In this document: in pieces, positions 53,704-63,020 of the stretch | Numbering within the stretch: the stretch's first letter is position 1 | Layout: every line of letters begins with the position of its first letter | Source of the DNA: CAZDBA01 sp965224765 | Lineage (GTDB): Bacteria; Planctomycetota; Planctomycetia; Pirellulales; Pirellulaceae | Length of the DNA: 64,000 bases | Assembly (NCBI GenBank): GCA_965224765.1 | Contig: CBDDAC010000030.1 | Span: forward strand, 1 to 64,000 | Direction: 5' to 3' | Position numbers and translations under genes: made by a program | Notes under the pieces: generated by a model | What the model saw: the letters and a program-made list of their open reading frames with translations, nothing else | The model's database searches: none | What the model was told of the DNA's origin: nothing

Positions 53704-54786
53704 GTGTCATCAAACAACCGTCAAATCAATCGGCGAAAATTCATCGCTTCCTCCGCTGCAGCAACAGCGTTGACGCTTTCCGCTCCCGCGGTGATTACAG
53801 CCAGCCGAACGAATTCAGAAAACATTTTTGGCAACGGAGATTTTGATTACAAAATCGAGCACAACTGGGCGAAACTGCCTGACGAATTCTCGTGGCAAAC
53901 GACACACAATGTCGCCGTTGATCGCGAGCAGAACCTCTATGTGATCCACGAGGGAGCCAAAGACCGGCCCGACCATCCTTCAATTTTTGTGTTTGATCAG
54001 AAGGGCAAGTACATACGTTCCTTTGGTCAACAATTCCAAGGCGGCGGGCACGGAATCGAAATTCGTGAGGAAGATGGGCAAGAGTTCCTTTACATCGCCG
54101 CCTATCTGGATCTAAAAACGTTTGCCAAATTAGACATTCAAGGCGAAGTCGTGTGGCAAAAGTATGCTCCCGTTGCATGTGGTGCCTATCGGGACGGCGA
54201 AGAAAAACCCTCTCCGGGCTGGGGACGCGATCGCTTTCTACCGACCAACTTCACGTTCTTGGATAACGGTGATTTCCTGCTCGCCGATGGCTACGGCTCC
54301 TTCCAAATTCATCGGTACGACATCGATGGCAATTACCAATCTTCCTTTGGTGGAGCCGGCGAAGGCGAAGGGAAATTCAATACACCTCACGGGCTTTGGA
54401 TTGATCGACGTGGAGACAAGGAACCGGAACTTTATGTCACCGATCGAGCCCACCATACGATACAAATCTTGACGCTCGAAGGCGAACACAAAAAAACTCT
54501 GCCCGGATTCGGCTTACCCGCCAACCTCGACACCTTTGAAAACCTCATGGTCGTGCCAGAACTTCATGCTCGCATCACTCTGTTGGATGAGAACAACGAA
54601 GTCGTTGTGAGGCTAGGCGCCGATGTGGAACGAGTTACAGGAGGAGACAATATCCGCACCAAGCCAAATCAGTGGATGGAGGGGAAATTTGTTCACCCTC
54701 ATGATGCCTGCTTTGATGCAGAAGGATCGATTTTCGTCGCCGAATGGGTTTCGACCGGGCGTGTTTCAAAATTGACTCGCCAGTAA
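53704..54786 (+). CDS. Tat-exported NHL-repeat (beta-propeller) protein
   Basis: 360 residues, GTG start with GGAG 9 bases before. The N-terminus NRRKFIASSAAATALTLS is a twin-arginine signal. The body has NHL-like blades: HNVAVDREQNLYVIHEGA, GKYIRSFGQQFQGGGHGIEI, GNYQSSFGGAGEGEGKFNTP, HGLWIDRRGDKEPELYVTDR and HPHDACFDAEGSIFVAEW. Similar to the 6-bladed lactonase/PAL-type folds, but no catalytic set is obvious. The twin-arginine signal suggests folding or cofactor loading before export. Function unknown. Confidence 0.82.
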   Translation: MSSNNRQINRRKFIASSAAATALTLSAPAVITASRTNSENIFGNGDFDYKIEHNWAKLPDEFSWQTTHNVAVDREQNLYVIHEGAKDRPDHPSIFVFDQKGKYIRSFGQQFQGGGHGIEIREEDGQEFLYIAAYLDLKTFAKLDIQGEVVWQKYAPVACGAYRDGEEKPSPGWGRDRFLPTNFTFLDNGDFLLADGYGSFQIHRYDIDGNYQSSFGGAGEGEGKFNTPHGLWIDRRGDKEPELYVTDRAHHTIQILTLEGEHKKTLPGFGLPANLDTFENLMVVPELHARITLLDENNEVVVRLGADVERVTGGDNIRTKPNQWMEGKFVHPHDACFDAEGSIFVAEWVSTGRVSKLTRQ

Positions 54787-54878
54787 TGCCGTGGCGATCC
54801 AATACAGCGATTCGCGAAACAGGGCACCCTAGCCATCGGAACGCGACGGATCCGATCCATTGTTCCGAAAACTGAGCC

Positions 54879-56354
54879 CTACGCTCGGCCCAACGTAGGA
54901 AAGGGCAATGAGGAACAACTCAAGGAAGTCGAGAGAACCTTAAGCAAAAACTCCTCTTCGATCTCCTTGGGCTCACCCTGAGGAAACAGGTCGCGTGAAT
55001 CAAGCGTCAGAACCATGGCAGGCGACGTCGGCAAGCCGCGAAGAATTCTTGATCGATCGCCATCAATCACGATTTGCCATTGCCCACCACCAGGACCTTG
55101 GATGTCGATACCGACGTGTGTGTGATCATCCGCACCAGACACGCTGAACTTTGTCAGCTTTTCAAGATGCTCGTTGACCCACACGGGTACAGCCGGGGGC
55201 TTCGGACGACGTTTCCCCCACCGATCCTGCTCTCCAAAACGAATGAACTTAAAAATCAAATCGCGATCAATGGAGGGACAGGGAATGTCACCCGCAACGC
55301 TCACAAGGTTCGTACGATCAAATGAAGGGTCGTCAGTTTGGTAGGACTCGTAGATACTGCTGTTGGCAAAGAATGTTTCAGCGAAATTACTCAAGTCATC
55401 TTCACCCACCGTACTGCCCCCCGAATACTCAACACCCGCCGAGTTAAAATACTCATAGCAGAAGTCGATCACTTGCCGAGCGGTTGTGAATGTGTCGGGC
55501 GAAATGTGGAATGTCTTTCCGTAGGCATCGGGAGTATTGATAATCCGACACATCACTTTCGAGACCCAGTCGACAGTCACCAGATTTCTTGGTTCGTCAC
55601 CTTTGATGGGCAAAGTAATCGGAGTTTGTATGATTCCGTTTTCGTCGCGAGGTTGCTGGGGAACAAGTGTAGCGATCAATCGAAGGTACAGAAAAAGTCC
55701 ATGGTACGAACTTGTATACCCCGATTCAGAATCGCCCACAATGACGGCAGGTCGATACACTGTCAAAGTCGCAAATCCCTTGGCCTCGGCACGGACCATC
55801 GTTTCTGCGGCAAGTTTGCTCTCTTCGTAGTCGTTACGAAACTCCTGCCCCAAATCCATCTCGCCTTCCATGATGGTGCCGCTGCGCTTTCCGCAAACGT
55901 ACGCGGTAGAAACATAGTGCCAATCTTTTACGTTGATCTTCTTGGCAAGCTGAACAAAGTTCTTTGAACCATCAAAGTTGGTTCGCCAAGGCTCGGCAGC
56001 ACGGTCACTTCCGACAAAACTCAAACTCGCCGCACTGTGAATGATCTGGCTACAATTCTTGGTCAGCCATTGGATATCCGAATCTGATAAACCAAAATCT
56101 TCTTTGGTTACATCGCCTTCGACAACAATCGGGCGAGGAAGGACCATCTCCAATTCGTTTTCCCAATACTGAAGGATCTCCTCGACCCGCTCTTGGGCGG
56201 TCATTTTCTCCGTTGGCCTTGTCAATAAAACAAGTCGTTTTGAGGAAAGCAAAAGATCCTTGGTTAGGTAACGTCCAACCAAACCTGTGCCACCAGTGAG
56301 GAGCGTATAACCTTTTAGATTTTCAGACAAATGAATAGATTTGATGTCGTTCAC
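54879..56354 (-). CDS. Fatty-acyl/thioester-reductase-like SDR with a C-terminal SCP2-like domain
   Basis: 491 residues, start GTG. The N-terminal extended SDR domain has LLTGGTGLVGRYLTKDLLLS (NAD(P) binding), IIHSAASLSFVG, and the catalytic Y-x-x-x-K in RNDYEESKLAAE. The order and VYRPAVIVGDSESGYTSSY match the NAD_binding_4 male-sterility/carboxylate-reductase branch. The last ~100 residues (HVGIDIQGPGGGQWQIVIDG, AMVLTLDSRDLF) resemble a sterol-carrier-2-like lipid-binding domain. Reduction of a lipid or polyketide thioester is inferred. The carrier protein partner is not nearby. Confidence 0.78.
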   Translation of the reverse strand: MNDIKSIHLSENLKGYTLLTGGTGLVGRYLTKDLLLSSKRLVLLTRPTEKMTAQERVEEILQYWENELEMVLPRPIVVEGDVTKEDFGLSDSDIQWLTKNCSQIIHSAASLSFVGSDRAAEPWRTNFDGSKNFVQLAKKINVKDWHYVSTAYVCGKRSGTIMEGEMDLGQEFRNDYEESKLAAETMVRAEAKGFATLTVYRPAVIVGDSESGYTSSYHGLFLYLRLIATLVPQQPRDENGIIQTPITLPIKGDEPRNLVTVDWVSKVMCRIINTPDAYGKTFHISPDTFTTARQVIDFCYEYFNSAGVEYSGGSTVGEDDLSNFAETFFANSSIYESYQTDDPSFDRTNLVSVAGDIPCPSIDRDLIFKFIRFGEQDRWGKRRPKPPAVPVWVNEHLEKLTKFSVSGADDHTHVGIDIQGPGGGQWQIVIDGDRSRILRGLPTSPAMVLTLDSRDLFPQGEPKEIEEEFLLKVLSTSLSCSSLPFPTLGRA

Positions 56355-56518
56355 AAGCGGGAGTCTCTTGATGTAGATCGGCGAGGAAATCGCGAACGCT
56401 TGCCGGGAACGACATGCATTCAGCGCTTTGTAAGTCTAGGATAGTAGAATCTTTCTCAAGATTAACTCCAATTTACAAATTTATGGTGCCGGATTCCCAA
56501 TGCATGGGAGTGGATTCG

Positions 56519-57733
56519 ATGTTAAAAACGACCAACCTATGGGTATTATTCCTTTTATGTGGATTTTCACCGTTTAATCACCTGAAAGGCCAAGATCCAG
56601 TACTCGATCTGTCTCCCATTGATTCACTTTCAGAAAGTGCCCAATTCCTCGGCTGGTTGCAGCTTTTTGACGGCAAAACTCTGTACGGATGGAAACCCGT
56701 GGCAGAGACCGATTGGCATGTCGAAAATGGTGCGATTGTTGCCACTCAGGGATCAAAGGGGCTGCTTCGAACGACCTCTCAGTTTGACGACTTTCAACTT
56801 TGCTTTGAATTTCGCTGCGACGACAAAGCGAACAGTGGTGTTTTCCTAAGAACGAGCCCAAAACCTCGAGATCCAACGCACGATTGCTACGAATTCAACA
56901 TTGCCCCCGCTATCAATCCTTTCCCGACCGGCTCATTGGTCGGCAGGAAAAAATCAGCGGCAGAAATTCAACCGCGCGAGCAACAGTGGCACCAAGTTCA
57001 CATCATTGCAAACGGAAACACCATCAACGCGACCATCGATCAAAAAGAAGTCATCTCCTACGTTGATACCAAACACCTCGGGCGTGGCTACATTGGATTG
57101 CAGTTCAACCAAGGCAAAATCGAATTTAGAAACATCTTCCTTCGCCCTCTCAACCTTAGCCAACTGCTGGACAAAGACCTGTCAAAATGGAATACAGATC
57201 TTGCCATGGATTCCAAGTTCTCGATCGATGCGGACAACGTTATGAACGTTTCTGGAGGGCGAGGCCAAATCGAAACGCGTGAGGCCTTTGCCGACTTTGC
57301 ATTTTCCATGAATTGCAAAACGAACGCCGTTGGTTTGAACTCAGGCGTATTTTTCCGTTGTATCCCGGGTGACTTAATGAATGGATATGAAAGCCAAATC
57401 CAAAACGAATTCTTGAACCAGGACCGCTCCAATCCCAAAGACTGTGGTACGGGTGGAATTTTTCGACGAACAAAAGCCAAACGGATTGTCGCAGAAGATG
57501 AAGTGTGGTTTACCAAAACAATTATCGCCAACGGCCCTCATATCAGCGTTTGGGTTAACGGCCAACAAGTGACCGATTGGTCCGACACACGAGCGCCCGA
57601 CGAAAACCCTCGACAAGGTCGACGTTTAAAAGCGGGTACCATCATTTTGCAGGGGCACGACCCGACTACCGATATCGACTTCGCGCAGCTGAAGGTTAGG
57701 ACACTTACTGAACGATGGAATCAAACTCCTTGA
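56519..57733 (+). CDS. Exported protein with two DUF1080 (3-keto-disaccharide hydrolase-like) domains
   Basis: 404 residues from ATG 56519 with GGGAG 8 bases upstream; the signal peptide is LWVLFLLCGFSPFNHL. Domain 1 (~45-205): QLFDGKTLYGWKPV, DFQLCFEFRCDDKANSGVFL and QQWHQVHIIANGNTINATID are typical DUF1080. Domain 2 (~210-400) repeats the plan with FAFSMNCKTNAVGLNSGVFF and SVWVNGQQVTDWSD. Such lectin-like jelly-roll proteins are abundant in Planctomycetes and act on keto-sugars. It precedes DUF1549/1553 and DUF1501 genes on the same strand. Confidence 0.87.
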   Translation: MLKTTNLWVLFLLCGFSPFNHLKGQDPVLDLSPIDSLSESAQFLGWLQLFDGKTLYGWKPVAETDWHVENGAIVATQGSKGLLRTTSQFDDFQLCFEFRCDDKANSGVFLRTSPKPRDPTHDCYEFNIAPAINPFPTGSLVGRKKSAAEIQPREQQWHQVHIIANGNTINATIDQKEVISYVDTKHLGRGYIGLQFNQGKIEFRNIFLRPLNLSQLLDKDLSKWNTDLAMDSKFSIDADNVMNVSGGRGQIETREAFADFAFSMNCKTNAVGLNSGVFFRCIPGDLMNGYESQIQNEFLNQDRSNPKDCGTGGIFRRTKAKRIVAEDEVWFTKTIIANGPHISVWVNGQQVTDWSDTRAPDENPRQGRRLKAGTIILQGHDPTTDIDFAQLKVRTLTERWNQTP

Positions 57734-57782
57734 CGTTGTATGGATATGCTAGAATGGGAGTATCCTTCCCACCAGATTAAAA

Positions 57783-60155
57783 ATGCATAAGCCACAACTT
57801 GCCCAATCGTTTATTGGATTCTTACTGATTTCAATCGTCACCTGCAGCTTGGAAGCGCAGGATGATATTGACTTCAATCGCGACATCCGTCCGATTCTGT
57901 CTGACAAGTGCTTTTCTTGTCACGGCCCCGACAAGAAACATCGTGGCGCCGGCTTGAGACTGGATATCGAAGCGGAAGCCAAAGACTTTGCGATAGCGGA
58001 ACACGATGCGGACGACTCGGAATTGGTCGCACGCATTGAAACGAATGATAATTTGGAATTGATGCCGCCTCCCAATTCCGGCAAAGCCCTGAATGAGGAA
58101 GAAAAAAAGCTGATCCGCCGGTGGATCGACCAGGGCGCTGTCTGGTCGGATCATTGGGCCTATGTCAAACCTCAACAACATGCGCCTCCCGTCGCAAAAT
58201 CCAATTGGCCAAAAAACTGGATCGACCAATTTGTGCTTGATCGCTTGCCTGAGGGAATCCACCCGAACCCGGATGCCGACAAGATCACGTTGCTGAGGCG
58301 ATTGCATTTTGACCTTATAGGCCTGCCTCCAACTCCCGAACAGGTCCAGAATTTTCTTGAAGATGATTCCGAAGCAGCTTATCAAGACGTTGTGGACGAA
58401 CTTCTGGCCTCACCCCACTTTGGTGAGCGACTGGCGATGTACTGGCTGGACCTGGTGCGATACGCCGATACCGTTGGCTACCACGGCGATCAGAATCACA
58501 ACATTAGCCCTTATCGTGATTGGGTAATTAAATCGCTAAATGCCAACATGCCTTTTGATCAATTTACACGCGAACAACTAGCGGGGGATCTACTGGAGAA
58601 CCCAACCGTGGCGCAGCGCATCGCGTCGGGTTACAACCGCTTACTTCAAACAACCCATGAAGGTGGACTTCAACCGGCGGAGTACATTGCAATCTATGCG
58701 GCTGACCGAGTCCGAAATATCTCGGCTGTCTGGATGGGGAGCACACTTGGTTGTGCTCAGTGTCACGATCACAAGTACGACCCCTATACGCTTACCGATT
58801 TCTATTCCATGTCAGCCTTTTTTGCCGACCTTGACGACACGCAACATTTCACTGCTGGCACCAACACGAACCCCACTCGCAGACCTCCGGAAATTTCCCT
58901 CCCTTCCAAAGAACAAACACAAATCCTGAACGGCTTCAGCAAATCCCTCGTAAAGGTTCAAACTCAACTCGAACAAACAAAAGACGAAACAAAAAAAGCC
59001 GAACTCGAGGCCACTTTGGAATCGCTTCGAAACTCAATCAACGCGATCAGTTCACAAATTCGCCGGTCCATGGTTTCTGTCGCACTGGAAGAACCGCGAG
59101 TCACTCGCGTATTGCCACGTGGCAATTGGCTGGATGAATCGGGACCCGTTGTGCAACCGGCAATCCCCGGTTTCATGGGCAAACTGAACTCAGCAGGCGA
59201 TCGCGCCAACCGACTTGATCTCGCCAATTGGCTTATGGACACCAAAGACGGTAGCGGTCAACTGACCGCGCGAGTGATGGCAAATCGATTTTGGTACTTA
59301 CTGAACGGACATGCCATTGCAGCTGACTTGGATGACTTTGGTGGACAAGGCACCCCACCTGTCGCTCCTGAATTGCTAGACAACCTGGCATTTGAGTTCA
59401 TTGATTCTGGCTGGGACATCAAACATATGATTCGGTTGATCGTGAACAGTCGCACTTACCAACAATCATCTGTTGCAACCGCTGAACGGCTTGAAGCGGA
59501 CCCTGGCAATCAGTGGTTTGCGAGGGCAGGGCGGTACCGACTTCCTGCGGAGGTAATCCGCGACAACGCGTTGTTGGTCAGCGGGCTCTTGATTGAGGAC
59601 GTTGGAGGCGTCAGTAGTCGACCCTATCAACCAGCAGGCCACTATCGCCATTTGAACTTCCCGACGCGCACCTACCACTCCACTCAAGGTGAGAGACAGT
59701 ATCGTCGAGGGATCTACACTCATTGGCAACGACAGTTCCTCCACCCGATGCTTCGCAGTCTTGATGCACCCACGCGCGAAGAGTGCACCGCAGAACGAGC
59801 AAGATCCAACACTCCCTTGGCCGCATTGACTCTGCTCAACGATCCTTCGTTCGTAGAAGCTGCCCGAGTCTTTGCGGATCGCATTTTGAACGAAGGCGGC
59901 CAAACATTTGATGAGAAACTTCACTTCGCATTCACTTGGACGTTGTCGCGTCCACCGAATCAACAGGAAACCCATCTGCTGAAGAAACTTTTCGAATCGA
60001 GCCGGAGCGAATTCGAAGCCGATCCGAAGGCGGCTACCCAGTTAATCAAAACTGGCCAAGCGCCACGGTCCGAACACGAGGTTGCAATACTGGCCGCATG
60101 GACGACCATCACCCGCGCCATTTTCAATCTGAATGAAAACCTGACTCGCAACTAG
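57783..60155 (+). CDS. Cytochrome-c/DUF1549/DUF1553 (PSD1) exported protein
   Basis: 790 residues with signal SFIGFLLISIVTCSLEA. A planctomycete cytochrome-c-like domain follows: KCFSCHGPDKKHRGAG carries the heme-type CxxCH. Then DUF1549 (LLRRLHFDLIGLPPTPEQVQ, YWLDLVRYADTVGYHGDQ) with a second heme-like site in GCAQCHDHKYDPYT. The C-terminal DUF1553 has NRFWYLLNGHAIAADLDDFG and RHLNFPTRTYHS. A coiled stretch lies at ~380-430. Function is unknown, but the gene pairs with DUF1501 across Planctomycetes. Co-directional with DUF1080 (49-base gap) and DUF1501. Confidence 0.92.
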   Translation: MHKPQLAQSFIGFLLISIVTCSLEAQDDIDFNRDIRPILSDKCFSCHGPDKKHRGAGLRLDIEAEAKDFAIAEHDADDSELVARIETNDNLELMPPPNSGKALNEEEKKLIRRWIDQGAVWSDHWAYVKPQQHAPPVAKSNWPKNWIDQFVLDRLPEGIHPNPDADKITLLRRLHFDLIGLPPTPEQVQNFLEDDSEAAYQDVVDELLASPHFGERLAMYWLDLVRYADTVGYHGDQNHNISPYRDWVIKSLNANMPFDQFTREQLAGDLLENPTVAQRIASGYNRLLQTTHEGGLQPAEYIAIYAADRVRNISAVWMGSTLGCAQCHDHKYDPYTLTDFYSMSAFFADLDDTQHFTAGTNTNPTRRPPEISLPSKEQTQILNGFSKSLVKVQTQLEQTKDETKKAELEATLESLRNSINAISSQIRRSMVSVALEEPRVTRVLPRGNWLDESGPVVQPAIPGFMGKLNSAGDRANRLDLANWLMDTKDGSGQLTARVMANRFWYLLNGHAIAADLDDFGGQGTPPVAPELLDNLAFEFIDSGWDIKHMIRLIVNSRTYQQSSVATAERLEADPGNQWFARAGRYRLPAEVIRDNALLVSGLLIEDVGGVSSRPYQPAGHYRHLNFPTRTYHSTQGERQYRRGIYTHWQRQFLHPMLRSLDAPTREECTAERARSNTPLAALTLLNDPSFVEAARVFADRILNEGGQTFDEKLHFAFTWTLSRPPNQQETHLLKKLFESSRSEFEADPKAATQLIKTGQAPRSEHEVAILAAWTTITRAIFNLNENLTRN

Positions 60156-60250
60156 TGCAAACTGCACCTATGGCAATCCGCTATTTGTTTTCGAAAGTAG
60201 AACACGAAGTAAGAAAGACCTCCGCCACAGCCCGAAATTGCCCAATTCCA

Positions 60251-61666
60251 ATGAACAATACATTCAATCAAATCAATCGCAGAACGTTTTTGCAGCGCAG
60301 CGGAGTGGGGCTGGGTTCCGCCGCACTGTCTGCCCTGTTTTGTGGCCCGTCTTCGGGAGCTTCGATTGGCAACTCCACTCCTTCGATCCCCCAACTGCCA
60401 CCGCGTGTGAAACGAGTCATCTTCCTGTGCATGGCGGGCGGTCCTTCGCATTTGGAAACCTTTGATTACAAACCCGAACTCGATCGGCTTAGCGGCAAAG
60501 CGATGCCAGAGAGCTTTACCAAAGGACAGCCGATCGCTCAACTACAAGGCAAAAAGCTCAAAGCCCAAGGGCATCTGGGCAAATTTCGCCAGTACGGCAA
60601 AACGGGAACCCATGTCTGCGACTATCTTCCCTGGCAAGCCAAGTTGGTCGATGACATCTGCGTCGTCAAGTCGATGGTAACCGAGCAAATCAATCACGAC
60701 CCAGCTCACACATTTATGAACACCGGATCGGCACTCAGCGGCCGACCTTCGATGGGCTCCTGGGTGACCTACGGACTTGGTAGTGAAACTCAAAACCTGC
60801 CAGGGTTTATTGTTTTGACCAGCGTCGGTGGACGAAATCCTCAACCAATCTCTTCGCGCCAGTGGAACAGCGGATTCTTGCCCGGACGTTTCCAAGGTGT
60901 CGAATTTAATGCCACTGGGACGCCGGTCCACTACGTTGAGAACCCCGCCGGTATCACCCGAAAGCAACAAGGGAAGTTGATCGACACGATCAATCAACTG
61001 AATCAGATTCGCAATCAAACGACCCACAACCCGGAAAGTGTGACACGGATCAAGGCGTACGAACTCGCATTTCAAATGCAAGCTTCCGTGCCGGAGTTAA
61101 TGGACGTCAAAGACGAACCCCAAAGCGTATTGGACATGTATGGAGCGAAACCGGGCGATGGCTCTTATGCTTCGAATTGCCTTCTTGCTCGTCGCCTTGC
61201 CGAACGCGGAGTCAGATTCATTCAGCTTTACCACCGCGGCTGGGATCATCATGGTGATCTCGATCGCTATATGAAAATCTGTTGCAATCTTACCGACAAA
61301 CCAACCTGGGCTTTGTTAACGGACTTGAAACAGAGAGGCATGCTTGATGATACGCTTGTGATTTGGGGGGGTGAGTTTGGCCGCACTCCGATGTTCCAAG
61401 GCAAAGGCGGCATAGGACGCGACCACCACATCAAAGGATTTTCCATGTGGATGGCAGGCGGCGGAATCAAACCGGGGACCTACGGGGAAACGGACGAACT
61501 AGGCTACAACGCCGTTCAAGATATCGTTCATGTTCGAGATCTTCACGCAACCATGCTGCATATGCTGGGCATCAACCACGAGCAATTCTCGGTCAAGCAC
61601 CAAGGGCTCGACATGAAACTGACGGGAGTCGAACCGGCCCATGTCATTACCGACATTCTCGGTTAG
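60251..61666 (+). CDS. DUF1501 family protein, Tat-exported
   Basis: 471 residues from ATG 60251 (NQINRRTFLQRSGVGLGS is a twin-arginine signal); a GTG at 60155 overlapping the previous stop is open but adds non-signal sequence. The body matches DUF1501: KRVIFLCMAGGPSHLETFDY, VKSMVTEQINHDPAHTFMNT, GFIVLTSVGG, HRGWDHHGDLDRYM and VIWGGEFGRTPMFQ, with conserved His/Asp residues typical of an alkaline-phosphatase/sulfatase-like fold. The partner is the DUF1549/1553 protein before it. The substrate is unknown. Confidence 0.93.
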   Translation: MNNTFNQINRRTFLQRSGVGLGSAALSALFCGPSSGASIGNSTPSIPQLPPRVKRVIFLCMAGGPSHLETFDYKPELDRLSGKAMPESFTKGQPIAQLQGKKLKAQGHLGKFRQYGKTGTHVCDYLPWQAKLVDDICVVKSMVTEQINHDPAHTFMNTGSALSGRPSMGSWVTYGLGSETQNLPGFIVLTSVGGRNPQPISSRQWNSGFLPGRFQGVEFNATGTPVHYVENPAGITRKQQGKLIDTINQLNQIRNQTTHNPESVTRIKAYELAFQMQASVPELMDVKDEPQSVLDMYGAKPGDGSYASNCLLARRLAERGVRFIQLYHRGWDHHGDLDRYMKICCNLTDKPTWALLTDLKQRGMLDDTLVIWGGEFGRTPMFQGKGGIGRDHHIKGFSMWMAGGGIKPGTYGETDELGYNAVQDIVHVRDLHATMLHMLGINHEQFSVKHQGLDMKLTGVEPAHVITDILG

Positions 61667-61736
61667 CCAACGATCAACGCCCCACCAAGAGTTTCCGAAT
61701 CGGCATTCGTAGAAACGACGACATGCGACACAGTCG

Positions 61737-61799
61737 CTCTGTGGTAATTCTCTTCTTGTTTGGCGCGAGCATCCATCGTGGGGGATGATTACCACAGAG
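61737..61799. repeat. 12-bp perfect inverted repeat
   Basis: ctctgtggtaat (61737-61748) and attaccacagag (61788-61799) with a ~39-base spacer. It resembles the common 'accacagag' repeats of many planctomycete genomes. Confidence 0.6.
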
Positions 61800-62073
61800 A
61801 TCACGGAGGTTCACAGAGAAGGGAGTATTTTCTCGTCTTGTCACCAGACCTGCACAGCGTCCGGGGAGGGGAAGCCATGTCAGGCTGCTTACCCAGAAAA
61901 ACATGCGGCGATAAATCTTCGCCTGGAAGTACGAAAGTTCAACGGATGCCGTCGCTCAGCGACTCTGTTTTTTGTGGGGGATGAAACCCCAGACTGAAAG
62001 TCTGGGGCTAAGGGAAATAGCCGCTCTGCGGCAAAACGCATTCTTGAGCATTCACCATTCTTGAGCACTTCAT

Positions 62074-62275
62074 GGAAACCCGACGCGTCATAGGATTTTG
62101 CATGGCTTGGTCTAAGTTCTTATTCATCAGTGGTTTGCGCGTTTCAATAGTCGAAACCCTGGCGATTCCCAAAACCTCGATTAAATCAACGTGAATCGTT
62201 GTACCAGACGACTTACGTTCACCCATGCAAAATCCTAGTCAGCGAGGATCGTGCAGGGAGGACCTCGCTGAGTTG
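62074..62275. repeat. Hairpin-repeat copy split by the MITE
   Basis: ggaaacccgacgcgtca ends at 62090; gtcagcgaggatcg resumes at 62238, followed by gaggacctcgctgag, which can pair with it. The uninterrupted form is seen at 49977-50044. Confidence 0.7.
62091..62237. mobile_element. MITE-like element, 147 bp, 15-bp terminal inverted repeats, 4-bp target duplication
   Basis: Ends are taggattttgcatgg (62091-62105) and ccatgcaaaatccta (62223-62237), exact complements. Flanks are gtca (62087-62090) and gtca (62238-62241). Removing the element and one gtca rejoins gaaacccgacgcgtca with gcgaggatc, a known arm of the hairpin repeat at 49977. A minus-strand frame reads through it (MGERKSSGTTIHVDL), but there is no transposase. 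Confidence 0.78.
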
Positions 62276-62296
62276 GAAAGTTCAACGGATGCGCAT

Positions 62297-62330
62297 TAAA
62301 AAAGCGACCTGCATTGAGGTCGCTTTTAAA
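62297..62330 (-). terminator. Rho-independent terminator of the cytochrome gene
   Basis: On the minus strand: aaaagcgacct, loop, aggtcgctttttt. It lies about 25 bases after the cytochrome stop. Confidence 0.82.
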
Positions 62331-62353
62331 GTCTTCTCACCGGCGATGTCTGA

Positions 62354-62866
62354 TTACTTGTCCATTTGGTGGTCGTTTTCGTCAAATGTGGTGTGACATC
62401 GATTGCAACCGTCGATCATCAACCCCCACTGCTTTCGCACTTCGTCTTCGTTCTTTGCGCCAGCGGCGTCATAGAGAGCCTTTGCTCCCTTGAACGTGTC
62501 CATCGAACTGGCTCGCCATTCCTTGTTCTTTTCTTCGTCCTCGGGGCCTCGCTCAGCGACCAAATTGGTGGTTTCGCCGAGAAGCATCGCATGCCGCTGA
62601 ACTTTTCGAAATGCGCTGCGACCCAATTCACCTTCGTCAAGAATCTCTTTTAATGAACGATAAGCTGGCTTGGTAATGAAATCCATAAATCGATGCATGT
62701 CGTCCATAGGAGCAAACGCATCTTCGTCCTCCTGGGGCGCAACCTTCTCAATGCTGACAACACGAATTGCCGGACTATCTTCACTCTGCCCAGTTGTCGT
62801 AAACGGCAACGTAAGAAACGACAATAACAGTAGCGCACTCGCATAAACGGTATGTGCAGTTTTCAT
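62354..62866 (-). CDS. Exported cytochrome c'-like protein
   Basis: 170 residues from ATG 62866 (GAGG ~10 bases upstream). Signal peptide YASALLLLSFLTLPFTTTG. The helical middle (MHRFMDFITKPAYRSLKEIL and the following residues) and the C-terminal GCNRCHTTF give a heme site CxxCH near the end, as in cytochrome c' and related four-helix proteins. It is expected in the periplasm. The partner is unknown. The frame extends far upstream (to 63178), but that part runs against the KptA gene and is not protein-like. Confidence 0.82.
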   Translation of the reverse strand: MKTAHTVYASALLLLSFLTLPFTTTGQSEDSPAIRVVSIEKVAPQEDEDAFAPMDDMHRFMDFITKPAYRSLKEILDEGELGRSAFRKVQRHAMLLGETTNLVAERGPEDEEKNKEWRASSMDTFKGAKALYDAAGAKNEDEVRKQWGLMIDGCNRCHTTFDENDHQMDK

Positions 62867-63020
62867 TCGGTCTAATCCTCGGTCTCTATCAATTATTTTG
62901 GGCCAGCCATCGAAGCGGGCATGTTTCCATATCCAATAGAATACCTGATAAAATAGAGAACTGCAAAAAGCATGTGCCGAGAATATCCGAACCCGTTGAC
63001 TTTCGAACTGTCCTACCGTC

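Larger units (their letters stand above)
61667..62353. other. Intergenic repeat-rich region
   Basis: 687 bases with several structures: a 12-bp perfect inverted repeat (61737-61748 / 61788-61799), a ccccagact/agtctgggg hairpin (61987-62007), a 17-bp direct repeat gaaagttcaacggatgc (61933 and 62277) and a MITE-like insertion (62091-62237). Frames here do not look like genes. Confidence 0.7.

Noticed and set aside
62008..62226. 72-codon minus frame through the MITE
   Set aside because: It combines element and flanking repeat sequence; no homology I recognise, so I treat it as chance within a mobile element.
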